From NCBI RefSeq assembly GCF_000423645.1, contig NZ_AUIJ01000023.1:1-42763 (forward strand): a stretch of DNA of 42,763 bases, read 5' to 3'. The notes below the pieces were generated by a model. The model had not been told where the DNA came from. It saw only the letters and a list, made by a program, of their open reading frames with translations, and searched no databases. A program made the position numbers and the translations under genes. This DNA comes from Sediminimonas qiaohouensis DSM 21189 (GTDB lineage Bacteria; Pseudomonadota; Alphaproteobacteria; Rhodobacterales; Rhodobacteraceae). Positions 1 through 7,738 of this stretch are shown here, in pieces; position 1 is the first letter of the stretch; every line of letters starts with the position of its first letter.

Positions 1-171
1 GGATACCACCGCCGAAGCCGCGTCGAGACCAAAATGCACTGCGTGAAAATGCTGGGCCAGCGCCTCATGGCGCGGGACTTCGATCGTCAGGTTGCGGAAG
101 TCCAAGTCCGCATCCTCGTCATGAACGGCTATACCGCGCTCGGCATACCCATAACTGAGCCCGTAGGATGA
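1..171 (+). CDS. IS5-family transposase, C-terminal fragment
   Basis: Frame 1 is open from the window edge to TGA at 169-171 and encodes 56 residues. They begin GYHRRSRVETKMHCVK and end TALGIPITEPVG. The segment YHRRSRVET contains the Y-(2)-R-(3)-E-like arrangement of the DDE transposase C1 region, with the last catalytic Glu in VETK, and the ending IP(I/V)TEPVG is typical of IS5-family transposases from Rhodobacteraceae and Paracoccus. The N-terminal part lies to the left of the window, so whether the gene is intact is unknown. There is no frameshift in the visible part. Confidence 0.8.
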   Translation, partial: GYHRRSRVETKMHCVKMLGQRLMARDFDRQVAEVQVRILVMNGYTALGIPITEPVG

Positions 172-225
172 GTCTGTCTGGGGAAAGGGGGCGTCTGGCC
201 TTCAACCAATTTGTGCAACAGAGTC
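1..225 (+). mobile_element. Right end of an IS5-family (IS903-like) insertion sequence
   Basis: The transposase tail (1-171) is followed by about 50 noncoding bases and then ATTTGTGCAACAGAGTC at 209-225. Read on the minus strand this begins GACTCTGTTGCACAAAT, which differs at two positions from GGCTTTGTTGCACAAAT, the type of terminal repeat I associate with IS903-like IS5 elements. I infer that the element ends near 225. The left end lies outside the window, so the full size and the target duplication cannot be seen. Confidence 0.6.
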
Positions 226-401
226 ATCGGGGCCTCTCATTTACCTGCCCCGAATGCCAGAAGGACTTCTGGGTCCCTGGAGAACGCTACGATGCATTGA
301 GAAGTGACCAACGCCTAAATTGGGTGTGCGAATGCGGTCAATCTGGTTTCATCAGGCACATCCAGCCTGAGATCTTAGCTCTAAAGGACCAGAATACTTA
401 G
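168..401 (+). CDS. Hybrid open frame: IS end fused to a zinc-ribbon-like fragment
   Basis: The frame starts with an ATG that overlaps the transposase stop (ATGA) and encodes 77 residues. The first ~19 codons lie within the presumed IS right end (to ~225). The rest carries CPEC near residue 27 and CEC near residue 54, spaced as in a small zinc ribbon, with no other recognisable domain. Base composition is visibly more AT-rich than in the neighbouring genes. The simplest reading is the 3' remnant of a chromosomal gene cut by the IS, with the start codon supplied by the element. It could also be an accidental frame. No good ribosome binding site is seen, and I do not recognise the family. Confidence 0.3.
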   Translation: MSLSGERGRLAFNQFVQQSHRGLSFTCPECQKDFWVPGERYDALRSDQRLNWVCECGQSGFIRHIQPEILALKDQNT

Positions 402-723
402 GTGCCGAAATGTCCCACCCAGGACCTGAAAACACTGACACATTTGCCTTGCCATCGTCCGCTTCGGGCGCAGAGAGCGGTCTTTGCATGAGGCATGTCG
501 AACGGCAGATCCGTCCGCATAGCTATTATCTGACCTACACGGCTCCCTAAGATTCTTCGGGAGCCGTTGCTCGTCATGGTTACGCAGTCACAAGGGGTTT
601 CGCCCACGCGTGCACCATTTACTGCAAAGGGCTGCGTTCTTTGCAGGGCGGCCAAGGCGGCATTTGTCTTGGAAATACGGGCCGCGCGTGCGAGTCTTGA
701 GCCAAGCAACCGACAGGCATGCC
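402..723. other. Gene-free region with two hairpins
   Basis: No convincing gene is seen here. Two stem-loops stand out. The first has 9-bp arms ACGGCTCCC (539-547) and GGGAGCCGT (559-567). The second has arms CTGCAAAG (622-629) and CTTTGCAG (639-646) around a 9-nt loop. Neither is followed by a T run, so they are not typical intrinsic terminators. The left part (about 402-450) may be leftover mobile-element DNA. The right part must hold the promoter of the MscS-type gene, but I could not pick a clear -35/-10 pair. Confidence 0.4.
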
Positions 724-2040
724 ATGGAGCCAACAGACCTCGACAGCCAATCGGCGCCGCAAGACATCGTGATGGATCTTGCAACGCAGGTTCAAACCTT
801 TGCCGAAGGGTTGCTGAGGCCGTGGAACGCCTACCAGGTCGCGATCGCGCTGGCGCTGCTGCTGGTGGCACACGTGGCCGCCCGGATACTGGCGCCGCGG
901 CTGCACGACTGGCTGCGCGGGCGCGAAGGCTGGCCCAAGTGGCGGATGCGGGCGATGGTGATCGTTCACCGGAGGCTGCGCGTGCTGATCTTCGTGGCGC
1001 TGATCTGGCCCGTTGTCTGGATCATGGGCGAGGTGACGTGGCCAAGCCGGTCTTACCTGCTGGACATCATCGGGAAACTGGCGCTGGCGTGGCTGGTGAT
1101 CGCGGTGCTGTCGCGCCTGATCCAGAACCGGTTCCTGCGTCAGATCATACGCGTCGGGGTCTGGATCTGGGTGACGCTGTCGGTGCTGAACCTGACCGAC
1201 AGGGCGCGCGCGTTGCTGGACAGCGCCGCCATGAACATAGGCGAGACACGGTTCAGCCTTTGGCTGATCCTGCAGGCGGCGGTGTTGCTGACCCTGCTGA
1301 TCGTGGGGGCGCGGTTCCTGTCGCAATCCTCGGCAAGCTCGATCCGGCGCAACGACGATATATCGCCGTCGATGCAGGTGCTTCTGATCAAGCTGCTGCA
1401 GGTGCTTTTGTATGGTGCGGCCTTTATCATAGGCTTGCGCACCGTTGGCGTGGACCTGACCGGGTTGGCGGTTCTGTCGGGGGCGATTGGCGTTGGCCTT
1501 GGTTTTGGCCTGCAAAAGGTGGTGTCGAACCTGGTTTCAGGGGTGATCATCCTCTTGGACAAGTCGATCAAGCCCGGCGACGTGATCAGCCTGGACGAAA
1601 CGTTCGGCTGGATCAGCAGCCTTGGCGCGCGGTATGTCAGTGTCGTCACGCGCGACGGCAAGGAATTCCTGATCCCGAACGAGGACCTGATCACCGGGCA
1701 GGTCGTCAACTGGTCCCATTCGAACGAATTTGTGCGACTGGACATATATTTCGGCACCGCCTACGGCGACGATCCGCACGAGGTACGCCGGATCGCCGTC
1801 GAGGCCGCCAGGGGCGTGGACCGGGTTCTGAGCTTCAAATCGCCGGTCTGCCATATCGTGGGGTTCGGGGACTCCTCGGTCGATTACATCTTGCGCTTCT
1901 GGATCAGGGACCCCACAGGGGGGCTGACCAATATTCGCGGCAACGTCTACCTGGCGCTGTGGGACGCATTCCAGGCCAACGGCATCTCCATCCCCTTCCC
2001 GCAGCGCGAGGTGCGCATGCTGGACGGAGCGGGCGATTGA
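724..2040 (+). CDS. MscS-family mechanosensitive ion channel
   Basis: 438 residues. Such channels open under membrane tension and release solutes during hypo-osmotic shock. The N-terminal half has about five hydrophobic segments; around residues 255-285 comes the glycine-rich pore-lining helix and its extension (GAIGVGLGFGLQKVVSNL, then ILLDKSIKPGDVI), which is the MscS hallmark. It is followed by the beta domain (RDGKEFLIPNEDLI, VVNWSHSN) and the C-terminal alpha/beta region. At 438 residues it is larger than E. coli MscS (286), so it belongs to the medium-length class with extra N-terminal helices. The start at 724 (MEPTDLDS) is preferred because the frame upstream does not look like protein; ATG at 772 is an alternative, and neither has a strong ribosome binding site. 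Confidence 0.85.
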   Translation: MEPTDLDSQSAPQDIVMDLATQVQTFAEGLLRPWNAYQVAIALALLLVAHVAARILAPRLHDWLRGREGWPKWRMRAMVIVHRRLRVLIFVALIWPVVWIMGEVTWPSRSYLLDIIGKLALAWLVIAVLSRLIQNRFLRQIIRVGVWIWVTLSVLNLTDRARALLDSAAMNIGETRFSLWLILQAAVLLTLLIVGARFLSQSSASSIRRNDDISPSMQVLLIKLLQVLLYGAAFIIGLRTVGVDLTGLAVLSGAIGVGLGFGLQKVVSNLVSGVIILLDKSIKPGDVISLDETFGWISSLGARYVSVVTRDGKEFLIPNEDLITGQVVNWSHSNEFVRLDIYFGTAYGDDPHEVRRIAVEAARGVDRVLSFKSPVCHIVGFGDSSVDYILRFWIRDPTGGLTNIRGNVYLALWDAFQANGISIPFPQREVRMLDGAGD

Positions 2041-2077
2041 TTTCGGCAGGTGCGCGCCGCAAGGCGATGGGGTTTCA

Positions 2078-2106
2078 TTGAAATGTCGTCTGCCGCTTGC
2101 TATTTT
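2078..2106 (+). promoter_or_regulatory. Candidate sigma70-type promoter for rsfS-rlmH
   Basis: TTGAAA (2078-2083) and TATTTT (2101-2106) are separated by exactly 17 bases, in the gap between the MscS-type gene and rsfS. The predicted transcript would start near 2113 and carry a leader of about 95 bases that includes the small frame at 2156-2212. The placement and spacing are good; the assignment is inferred from sequence only. Confidence 0.5.
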
Positions 2107-2155
2107 GGCATTATGTCCAGCGCCGGGACACTGGCGGCGTGAAAAAAGGAGGACG

Positions 2156-2212
2156 ATGTTCTGTCTCTCAATCTCGAAGCGGCGCGGACCGCGACGCAGG
2201 GGGCGCCGATGA
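2156..2212 (+). CDS. Possible Arg-rich leader peptide overlapping rsfS
   Basis: An AAAAAAGGAGGA ribosome binding site at 2142-2153 is the strongest one near rsfS and sits 2 bases before ATG at 2156. GGAGG itself is about 5 bases from it. The frame encodes 18 residues, MFCLSISKRRGPRRRGRR. Its TGA (2210-2212) overlaps the rsfS ATG (2209-2211) as ATGA, the classic arrangement for translational coupling. Eight of the last eleven residues are Arg or Lys, and the codons include AGG and CGA. It may be a real leader peptide that sets rsfS translation, or only a by-product of GC-rich sequence. I know of no described homologue. Confidence 0.35.
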   Translation: MFCLSISKRRGPRRRGRR

Positions 2213-2586
2213 CCGGCGCACCGGCAAGGAATTCCGCCCAAGATGCGACGAGCGAGGAATTGCTGGATCGCATCATTGCATCCCTACAAGACGACAAGGC
2301 CGAAGACATCGTGCAGATCGACCTGCGCGGGAAAACGGCGATTGGCGACTACATGGTTATCTGCTCGGGGCGGTCCTCGCGGCAGGTGGCGGCGATCGCC
2401 GAGAAGCTGGCCAAGCGACTCAAGCAGGACCTGGGCCGCGTGGCGCGTGTCGAAGGCAAGGATGCGGGTGATTGGGTGCTGATCGACACGGGCGACGTTG
2501 TCGTGCACATCTTTCGGCCCGAAGTGCGCGAGTTCTACCAACTTGAAAAGATGTGGGCGCCGACAGTGGCGAGCACAGAAAGCTGA
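2209..2586 (+). CDS. rsfS: Ribosomal silencing factor RsfS
   Basis: 125 residues, the normal length for the RsfS/Iojap (DUF143) family. RsfS binds ribosomal protein uL14 on the 50S subunit and blocks joining with 30S, which lowers translation in stationary phase or starvation. The family core is clear: EDIVQIDLRGKTAIGDYMVI near residue 35, then WVLIDTGDVVVHIF and EFYQLEKMW at the C-terminus. It lies directly before rlmH with no intergenic base. A GGGGG stretch precedes the ATG, but a much stronger ribosome binding site serves the small overlapping frame upstream, so the two may be coupled. Confidence 0.95.
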   Translation: MTGAPARNSAQDATSEELLDRIIASLQDDKAEDIVQIDLRGKTAIGDYMVICSGRSSRQVAAIAEKLAKRLKQDLGRVARVEGKDAGDWVLIDTGDVVVHIFRPEVREFYQLEKMWAPTVASTES

Positions 2587-3057
2587 ATGCGCGTACATCT
2601 GTGCGTAGTCGGGCGGCTGCGGGCCGGGCCCGAACGCGATCTCGTTGACGACTACCTGGCCCGTTTCGACAAGACCGGACGCGCCATGAACCTTGGCCCC
2701 GCGCGCGAGCACGAGGTCGAGGATAATCGCGGCGGCGGCATGAGCGCCGAGGCCGCGCTGCTGGAGCGGACGATCCCCAAGGGGGCGCTTCTGATCACCC
2801 TGGACGAGCGGGGGCGGACCCTGAGTTCGCCGCAATTCGCGGACAAGCTGCAAGGCTGGCGCGACGAAGGGCGGCAGGATCTGGCGCTGGTGATCGGGGG
2901 GGCCGATGGCATCGCGCCCGAGCTGCGCAAGCGCGCCGATTTCAGCTTGTCCTTCGGCGCGATGGTCTGGCCGCATATGCTGGTGCGGGTGATGGCGGCC
3001 GAGCAATTGTATCGCGCGGCGTCCATTCTTGCCGGTAGCCCCTATCACCGCGCCTGA
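2587..3057 (+). CDS. rlmH: 23S rRNA pseudouridine(1915)-N3-methyltransferase RlmH
   Basis: 156 residues, matching RlmH (about 155). It is a small SPOUT-class enzyme that methylates N3 of pseudouridine 1915 in helix 69 of 23S rRNA using SAM. The SAM-binding trefoil knot is visible: LALVIGGADGIAPEL near residue 100, LSFGAMVWPHMLVRVM, and the conserved C-terminal EQLYRAASILAGSPYH. The ATG follows the rsfS stop immediately, so the two are co-transcribed, and this pairing is widespread in bacteria. Both products act on the large ribosomal subunit. Confidence 0.95.
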   Translation: MRVHLCVVGRLRAGPERDLVDDYLARFDKTGRAMNLGPAREHEVEDNRGGGMSAEAALLERTIPKGALLITLDERGRTLSSPQFADKLQGWRDEGRQDLALVIGGADGIAPELRKRADFSLSFGAMVWPHMLVRVMAAEQLYRAASILAGSPYHRA

Positions 3058-3166
3058 GCCGCGAAGTGGGCGGATTTCCGGCCAGATGCGCCACCTTGCG
3101 GGGAAACCGGTTCACCTGCCGGGCCAGACGCGCTAGGACGGGGCCAATCAAGGCAGGAGCAGACCG

Positions 3167-4687
3167 ATGAACACCCCCAAACCCGTTGTATTGTGCATAC
3201 TTGACGGCTGGGGCCTGTCGGAGCAGCGCGAAGCCAATGCGCCAGCACTGGCCGACACCCCGAATTTCGACGCGATCATGCAGCAGGGCCCCAATAGCCA
3301 GCTTATCACGCATGGCCCCGACGTGGGCCTGCCAAGCGGGCAGATGGGCAATTCCGAGGTTGGGCACACCAATATCGGCGCGGGCCGGGTGGTGGCGATG
3401 GACCTTGGCCAGATCGACCTGGCGATCGAGGATGGCAGCTTTGGCCGGAACGAGGCGCTGACGCGGTTCATCGACAAGATGGCAACCTCCGGTGGGACGG
3501 CACATCTGATGGCGCTGATCTCGGACGGGGGGGTGCACGGACACCTGACCCACGCGCTGGCCGCCGTGCGCCAGATCGCGGGGGCGGGTGTGCCGGTGGC
3601 CCTGCACGCGATCACCGACGGGCGCGACGTGGCGCCGTCCTCGGCGCAGGGTTTTGTTGCAGAGCTGGAACGCGGCCTGCCGGAGGGCGCGCGTATCGCC
3701 ACGCTATCGGGGCGCTACTTCGCGATGGACCGCGACAATCGGTGGGACCGCGTCGCGCGCGCCTACGGCGCCATGATCGGAGGTGCGGCGGATCAGCGGG
3801 CCGAGGATGCGCAAGGGGCCATCAAAGCGGCCTATGCGCGGAATGAGACCGACGAGTTCATCGCCCCCACGGTGATCGGCGATTACGCCGGGGCGCGCGA
3901 TGGCGACGGGGTTTTCTGCCTCAACTTCCGCGCCGACCGCGCGCGAGAGATCCTGCGCGCGGTGGCCGAACCGGGGTTCGACGCGTTTGACACGGGCGCG
4001 CGGCCCGAATGGGCGGCTTTGCTGGGCATGGTCGAATACTCAAAGTCCCACAACGCATGGTTCGACACGGTATTTCCGCCCCGCGACATCGTGAATACGC
4101 TGTCGGAATGGGTGGCCAAGCAGGGCCGCACACAGTTTCACATCGCGGAGACGGAAAAATATCCGCATGTCACCTTCTTCCTTGCCGGCGGGCGCGAAGA
4201 GCCTGAACAGGGCGAGGATCGCTACATGGCCGCCAGCCCCAAGGTGGCGACCTATGACATGCAACCCGAAATGTCGGCCGAAGAGGTGACCGATCACCTG
4301 GTTCAGGCGATCGAGGCGCGCTATGACGTGATCGTGGTGAACTACGCCAACCCCGACATGGTGGGCCACACCGGCGATCTGGACGCGGCGATCGCGGCCT
4401 GCGAAGCCGTGGATCGGGGGCTTGGCCGCGTGTTGCAGGCGCTGACGGCGGCGGGTGGCGCGATGCTGGTGACTGCCGATCATGGCAATTGCGAGGTGAT
4501 GGTAGACCCTGATACTGGCGGTCCGCACACCGCGCACACGACCAACCCGGTGCCCCTGATCCTGGTTGGCGGGCCGGAGGGTGCGGTGCTCGATTCCGGG
4601 CGGCTGGCCGATCTGGCGCCGACGCTGCTGGATCTCATGGAGCTTGATCAACCCCCGGAAATGACGGGGCACAGCCTGTTGCGATGA
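3167..4687 (+). CDS. gpmI: 2,3-bisphosphoglycerate-independent phosphoglycerate mutase
   Basis: 506 residues, the usual iPGM length. It interconverts 3- and 2-phosphoglycerate in glycolysis and gluconeogenesis and depends on divalent metal (usually Mn2+). The alkaline-phosphatase-type core is complete: metal ligand D13 in LCILDGWG, nucleophile S63 in GQMGNSEVGHTNIG, and the C-terminal ligands in NYANPDMVGHTGD and TADHGN. A ribosome binding site (GGCAGGAGCAG) lies 5-10 bases before the ATG. It overlaps the next gene by 4 bases (ATGA). The 109-bp gap after rlmH may contain its own promoter, though I see no clear one. Confidence 0.96.
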   Translation: MNTPKPVVLCILDGWGLSEQREANAPALADTPNFDAIMQQGPNSQLITHGPDVGLPSGQMGNSEVGHTNIGAGRVVAMDLGQIDLAIEDGSFGRNEALTRFIDKMATSGGTAHLMALISDGGVHGHLTHALAAVRQIAGAGVPVALHAITDGRDVAPSSAQGFVAELERGLPEGARIATLSGRYFAMDRDNRWDRVARAYGAMIGGAADQRAEDAQGAIKAAYARNETDEFIAPTVIGDYAGARDGDGVFCLNFRADRAREILRAVAEPGFDAFDTGARPEWAALLGMVEYSKSHNAWFDTVFPPRDIVNTLSEWVAKQGRTQFHIAETEKYPHVTFFLAGGREEPEQGEDRYMAASPKVATYDMQPEMSAEEVTDHLVQAIEARYDVIVVNYANPDMVGHTGDLDAAIAACEAVDRGLGRVLQALTAAGGAMLVTADHGNCEVMVDPDTGGPHTAHTTNPVPLILVGGPEGAVLDSGRLADLAPTLLDLMELDQPPEMTGHSLLR

Positions 4688-5811
4688 TACGCGCCGCGCT
4701 CATAGCCCTAGTGCTGTCCGGTGGGGCAGTGGCGGCCGAGCCGTCGGCCACGCAGGCCGCGCAGCAGGCAGCAGAGCGGTTGGAGCAGGCGACGCGCGCC
4801 CTGAACAACGCGCAGGATGCCCAGGACCGTATCGCGGCGCTAACCGAGACGCTGCGGGGGTTCGAGGACGGGCTTGAGGCGATGCGCACGGGATTGCGCA
4901 AGGCGTCGATCCGCGAGCGCCAGCTATCCCGCGATCTGGCCGCGCGCGACGAAGAGGTCGCGCAACTGCTGGGTGTCCTTCTGACGATGGGGCATGACCC
5001 GGCGCCGGTATCCATCTTGCACCCGGCGGGTCCGGTGGGCACGGCGCGGTCTGGGATGATCCTGGCCGAGGTGACGCCGGCCCTCAACGCGCGGGCGGCC
5101 GATTTGCGCGACTCGCTGCGTGAAGTTGCGACACTGCGCCTGCTGCAGGAAAGCGCGGTGGAGACCCTGGAAAAGGGCCTGCAAACCGCGCAAGAGGCGC
5201 GCGCGACGCTCAGCCAGGCAATCAGCGACCGCACCGACCTGCCGCGCCGGTTTGCCGCCGACCCGGTGAAAACGGGTATCCTGATCGCCTCGACCGAGAC
5301 GCTGGCAGGGTTCGCAAGCGGGCTATCGGAGATCGGCGATGGCGGGGATGCGCCCGCCGACGAGGCGCTGGAGGCGCGCAAGGGCACGCTGCGGTTGCCG
5401 GTGCAGGGGCGCATCCTGCACCGTGCGGGGGAAACCGACGCCAGCGGGGTCACGCGCCCCGGTCTGGTGCTGGCGACACGGCCGCGGGCATTGGTCACAA
5501 CGCCGGCGGCGGCGACGGTGCGGTATGCCGGGCCGCTACTGGACTACGGAAACGTGATCATCCTGGAGCCGCAAGCGGGCACTCTTTTCGTGCTTGCAGG
5601 GCTGGATGTGGTTTACGGTGAAACCGGACAGGTCCTGCCCGAGGACAGCCCACTGGGCCTGATGCCCGGTCAGGACGCGGAAATTGGTGCCATTGTGCCG
5701 CAATCGGGCGATGGTGCTGGAAATGACAATACGGAAACGCTCTATATAGAGGTCAGACAGGACGACTCACCGGTTGACCCCGAGGATTGGTTCCAAACGC
5801 AGGAAGGATGA
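4684..5811 (+). CDS. EnvC-like murein hydrolase activator, degenerate M23 domain
   Basis: 375 residues with a signal peptide (about residues 1-18, cut after VAA). A long coiled coil follows (about 20-95 and 130-190), then a C-terminal LytM/M23 domain (about 235-370). The M23 zinc site is lost: where peptidases have HLHFEVR this protein has TLYIEVRQD. EnvC proteins of this type do not cut peptidoglycan; they activate periplasmic amidases at the division site. It overlaps gpmI by ATGA and is followed after 7 bases by ctpA, an order typical of Rhodobacteraceae. The amidase partner is not in the window. Confidence 0.88.
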   Translation: MIRAALIALVLSGGAVAAEPSATQAAQQAAERLEQATRALNNAQDAQDRIAALTETLRGFEDGLEAMRTGLRKASIRERQLSRDLAARDEEVAQLLGVLLTMGHDPAPVSILHPAGPVGTARSGMILAEVTPALNARAADLRDSLREVATLRLLQESAVETLEKGLQTAQEARATLSQAISDRTDLPRRFAADPVKTGILIASTETLAGFASGLSEIGDGGDAPADEALEARKGTLRLPVQGRILHRAGETDASGVTRPGLVLATRPRALVTTPAAATVRYAGPLLDYGNVIILEPQAGTLFVLAGLDVVYGETGQVLPEDSPLGLMPGQDAEIGAIVPQSGDGAGNDNTETLYIEVRQDDSPVDPEDWFQTQEG

Positions 5812-5818
5812 TTGAACG

Positions 5819-7156
5819 ATGAAGAAATTCGTCATGGTAGCGATTAGCGGCATTCTGGCCGGTATCGTCGCGACAACGCAATTGACCGGTCCGTTGCTGG
5901 CGCAGGATGGCGCGCAGAAGACCGACGTTTATCAGCAACTCGACCTGTTCGGGGATATTTTCGAGCGTATCCGCGCGCAATACGTCGAGGAGGTGGACGA
6001 GAGCGAACTGATCGAGGCGGCCATCAACGGCATGCTGACATCGCTGGACCCGCATTCAAGCTACCTGTCGCCGGATGACGCCGAAGACATGCGCGTGCAG
6101 ACACGCGGCGAGTTCGGCGGGCTGGGCATCGAGGTCACGCAGGAAGACGGGTTCGTCAAGGTGGTGTCGCCGATCGACGGCACCCCCGCCGACGCGGCCG
6201 GTGTCGAGGCGGGCGATTTCATCACCCACGTGGACGGCGAGAGCCTTTTGGGTCTGACCCTGAACGAGGCGGTGGACCTGATGCGCGGCCCGGTCGGCAG
6301 CGAGATCATCATCACGGTCGTGCGCGAGGGCAAGGAACAGCCCTTTGACATCTCGATCATCCGCGACACGATCACCCTGACGGCCGTCCGCTCGCGCACC
6401 GAACAGGACACGGTTGTCCTGCGTGTGACCACGTTCAACGACCAGACCTATCCGAACCTCGAATCCGAGTTGAAGAAATCAGTCGAGGAAATCGGCGGCA
6501 TGGAGAATGTCAAAGGCGTGGTTCTGGACCTTCGCAACAACCCCGGCGGCCTTCTGACCCAAGCGATCCGGGTATCGGATGCATTCCTCGATAAGGGCGA
6601 GATCGTTTCGACCCGCGGGCGCGACCCCGCCGAGGGAGAGCGCTATAACGCCACGCCCGGCGATCTGGCCGAGGGCAAGCCGATGGTGGTGCTGATCAAC
6701 GGCGGCTCTGCCAGCGCGTCCGAGATCGTCGCCGGCGCCCTCCAGGATCATCGCCGCGCCATCGTTGTGGGAACCAAGAGCTTTGGCAAGGGATCGGTTC
6801 AGACGGTGATGCCGCTGCGGGGCAACGGCGCGATGCGCCTGACCACGGCGCGCTACTACACGCCGTCGGGGCGCTCGATCCAGGCGCTTGGCGTGTCGCC
6901 CGACATCGTGGTGCAGCAGCCCCCGCAACGCGAGGAAGACGGGGCCGACGAGGACACATCGGCGCGGCCTTCGCGTTCCGAGGCGGACCTGCGCGGGCGT
7001 TTGAACAACGACAGCCTGACCGAGGACGAGATCCGCCAGATCGAAGAGGATCGCGCAAAGGCCGAAAAATCCGCCAAGCTGCGCGATGAGGATTACCAAC
7101 TCGCCTATGCGGTGGATATCCTCAAGGGACTGATGGCTCTCGGGCCGCAGGACTGA
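5819..7156 (+). CDS. ctpA: S41-family C-terminal processing protease CtpA
   Basis: 445 residues. The signal peptide or anchor covers residues 1-26. A PDZ domain lies around residues 95-175 ([18 protein letters not shown]), then the S41 catalytic core. The Ser-Lys dyad is S299 in [13 protein letters not shown] and K324 in [11 protein letters not shown], 25 residues apart as in known CtpA/CtpB enzymes. It acts in the periplasm on the C-termini of partly unfolded proteins, and in several bacteria CTPs trim cell-wall hydrolases, which fits its place next to envC. The tail (about 365-430) is acidic and charged. AGGA in the end of envC serves as ribosome binding site. Confidence 0.93.
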   Translation: MKKFVMVAISGILAGIVATTQLTGPLLAQDGAQKTDVYQQLDLFGDIFERIRAQYVEEVDESELIEAAINGMLTSLDPHSSYLSPDDAEDMRVQTRGEFGGLGIEVTQEDGFVKVVSPIDGTPADAAGVEAGDFITHVDGESLLGLTLNEAVDLMRGPVGSEIIITVVREGKEQPFDISIIRDTITLTAVRSRTEQDTVVLRVTTFNDQTYPNLESELKKSVEEIGGMENVKGVVLDLRNNPGGLLTQAIRVSDAFLDKGEIVSTRGRDPAEGERYNATPGDLAEGKPMVVLINGGSASASEIVAGALQDHRRAIVVGTKSFGKGSVQTVMPLRGNGAMRLTTARYYTPSGRSIQALGVSPDIVVQQPPQREEDGADEDTSARPSRSEADLRGRLNNDSLTEDEIRQIEEDRAKAEKSAKLRDEDYQLAYAVDILKGLMALGPQD

Positions 7157-7230
7157 ATCCAGGCGACAAGATCGGCGGCCCCAAGGTGTGCACCCTGGGG
7201 GCCGCCGACGGGCAAAGCGGGGGCGCCGGA

Positions 7231-7713
7231 ATGACGGATGCCGAGATCGAAAACCTTCCCTATCGCAAATGCGTGGGCGTGATGCTGGTCAATGCGCGGG
7301 GCGAGGTGTTCGTCGGGCAACGGATCGACACGCCCACCCCGGCCTGGCAGATGCCGCAAGGCGGGATCGACCCGGGCGAAGGGCCGCGCGAAACCGCGAT
7401 GCGCGAACTGGAGGAAGAGATTGGCGTCGCGCCCGATCTTGTCCGCATCGAGGCGGAAACGGATGGGTGGCTCTATTATGACCTGCCCCCCGACATCGTG
7501 CCGCATACGTGGGGCGGGCGTTTTCGCGGGCAACAGCAGAAATGGTTCCTGGCCCGTTTCCAGGGGCACGATGAACAGATCGACATCGCCACCGCGCATC
7601 CAGAGTTCTCACAGTGGAAATGGCTACCTGCGGATCATGTGCTGGAACAGATCGTGCCGTTCAAGCGCGCGGTCTACCGCGAGGTACTAGAGACCTTCGC
7701 GCACCGCCTTTGA
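7231..7713 (+). CDS. rppH: RNA pyrophosphohydrolase RppH
   Basis: 160 residues at this start; the frame extends 15 codons upstream, but [19 protein letters not shown] matches the family N-terminus. RppH removes pyrophosphate from 5'-triphosphate mRNA and so triggers decay. The Nudix box is perfect from G44 to V66 (GGIDPGE, then RELEEEIGV). The C-terminal part has QKWFLARF and the EFSQWKW motif typical of RppH. It is the last gene of the run that starts at gpmI, 74 bases after ctpA, and it converges on the lytic transglycosylase gene. Confidence 0.95.
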   Translation: MTDAEIENLPYRKCVGVMLVNARGEVFVGQRIDTPTPAWQMPQGGIDPGEGPRETAMRELEEEIGVAPDLVRIEAETDGWLYYDLPPDIVPHTWGGRFRGQQQKWFLARFQGHDEQIDIATAHPEFSQWKWLPADHVLEQIVPFKRAVYREVLETFAHRL

Positions 7714-7738
7714 GGCGGCGCGCGGGTGCCCTGACCGC

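Noticed and set aside
411-440. Sequence that on the minus strand begins TGTCAGTGTTTTCAGG and ends GGGACA, resembling an IS terminus
   Set aside because: No transposase or matching opposite end is visible, so an IS end cannot be supported beyond resemblance.
567-2081. Long open frames on both strands across the MscS-type gene
   Set aside because: They are Arg/Gly/Ala-rich readings of GC-rich codons in other frames, have no family resemblance, and overlap a gene with clear MscS motifs.
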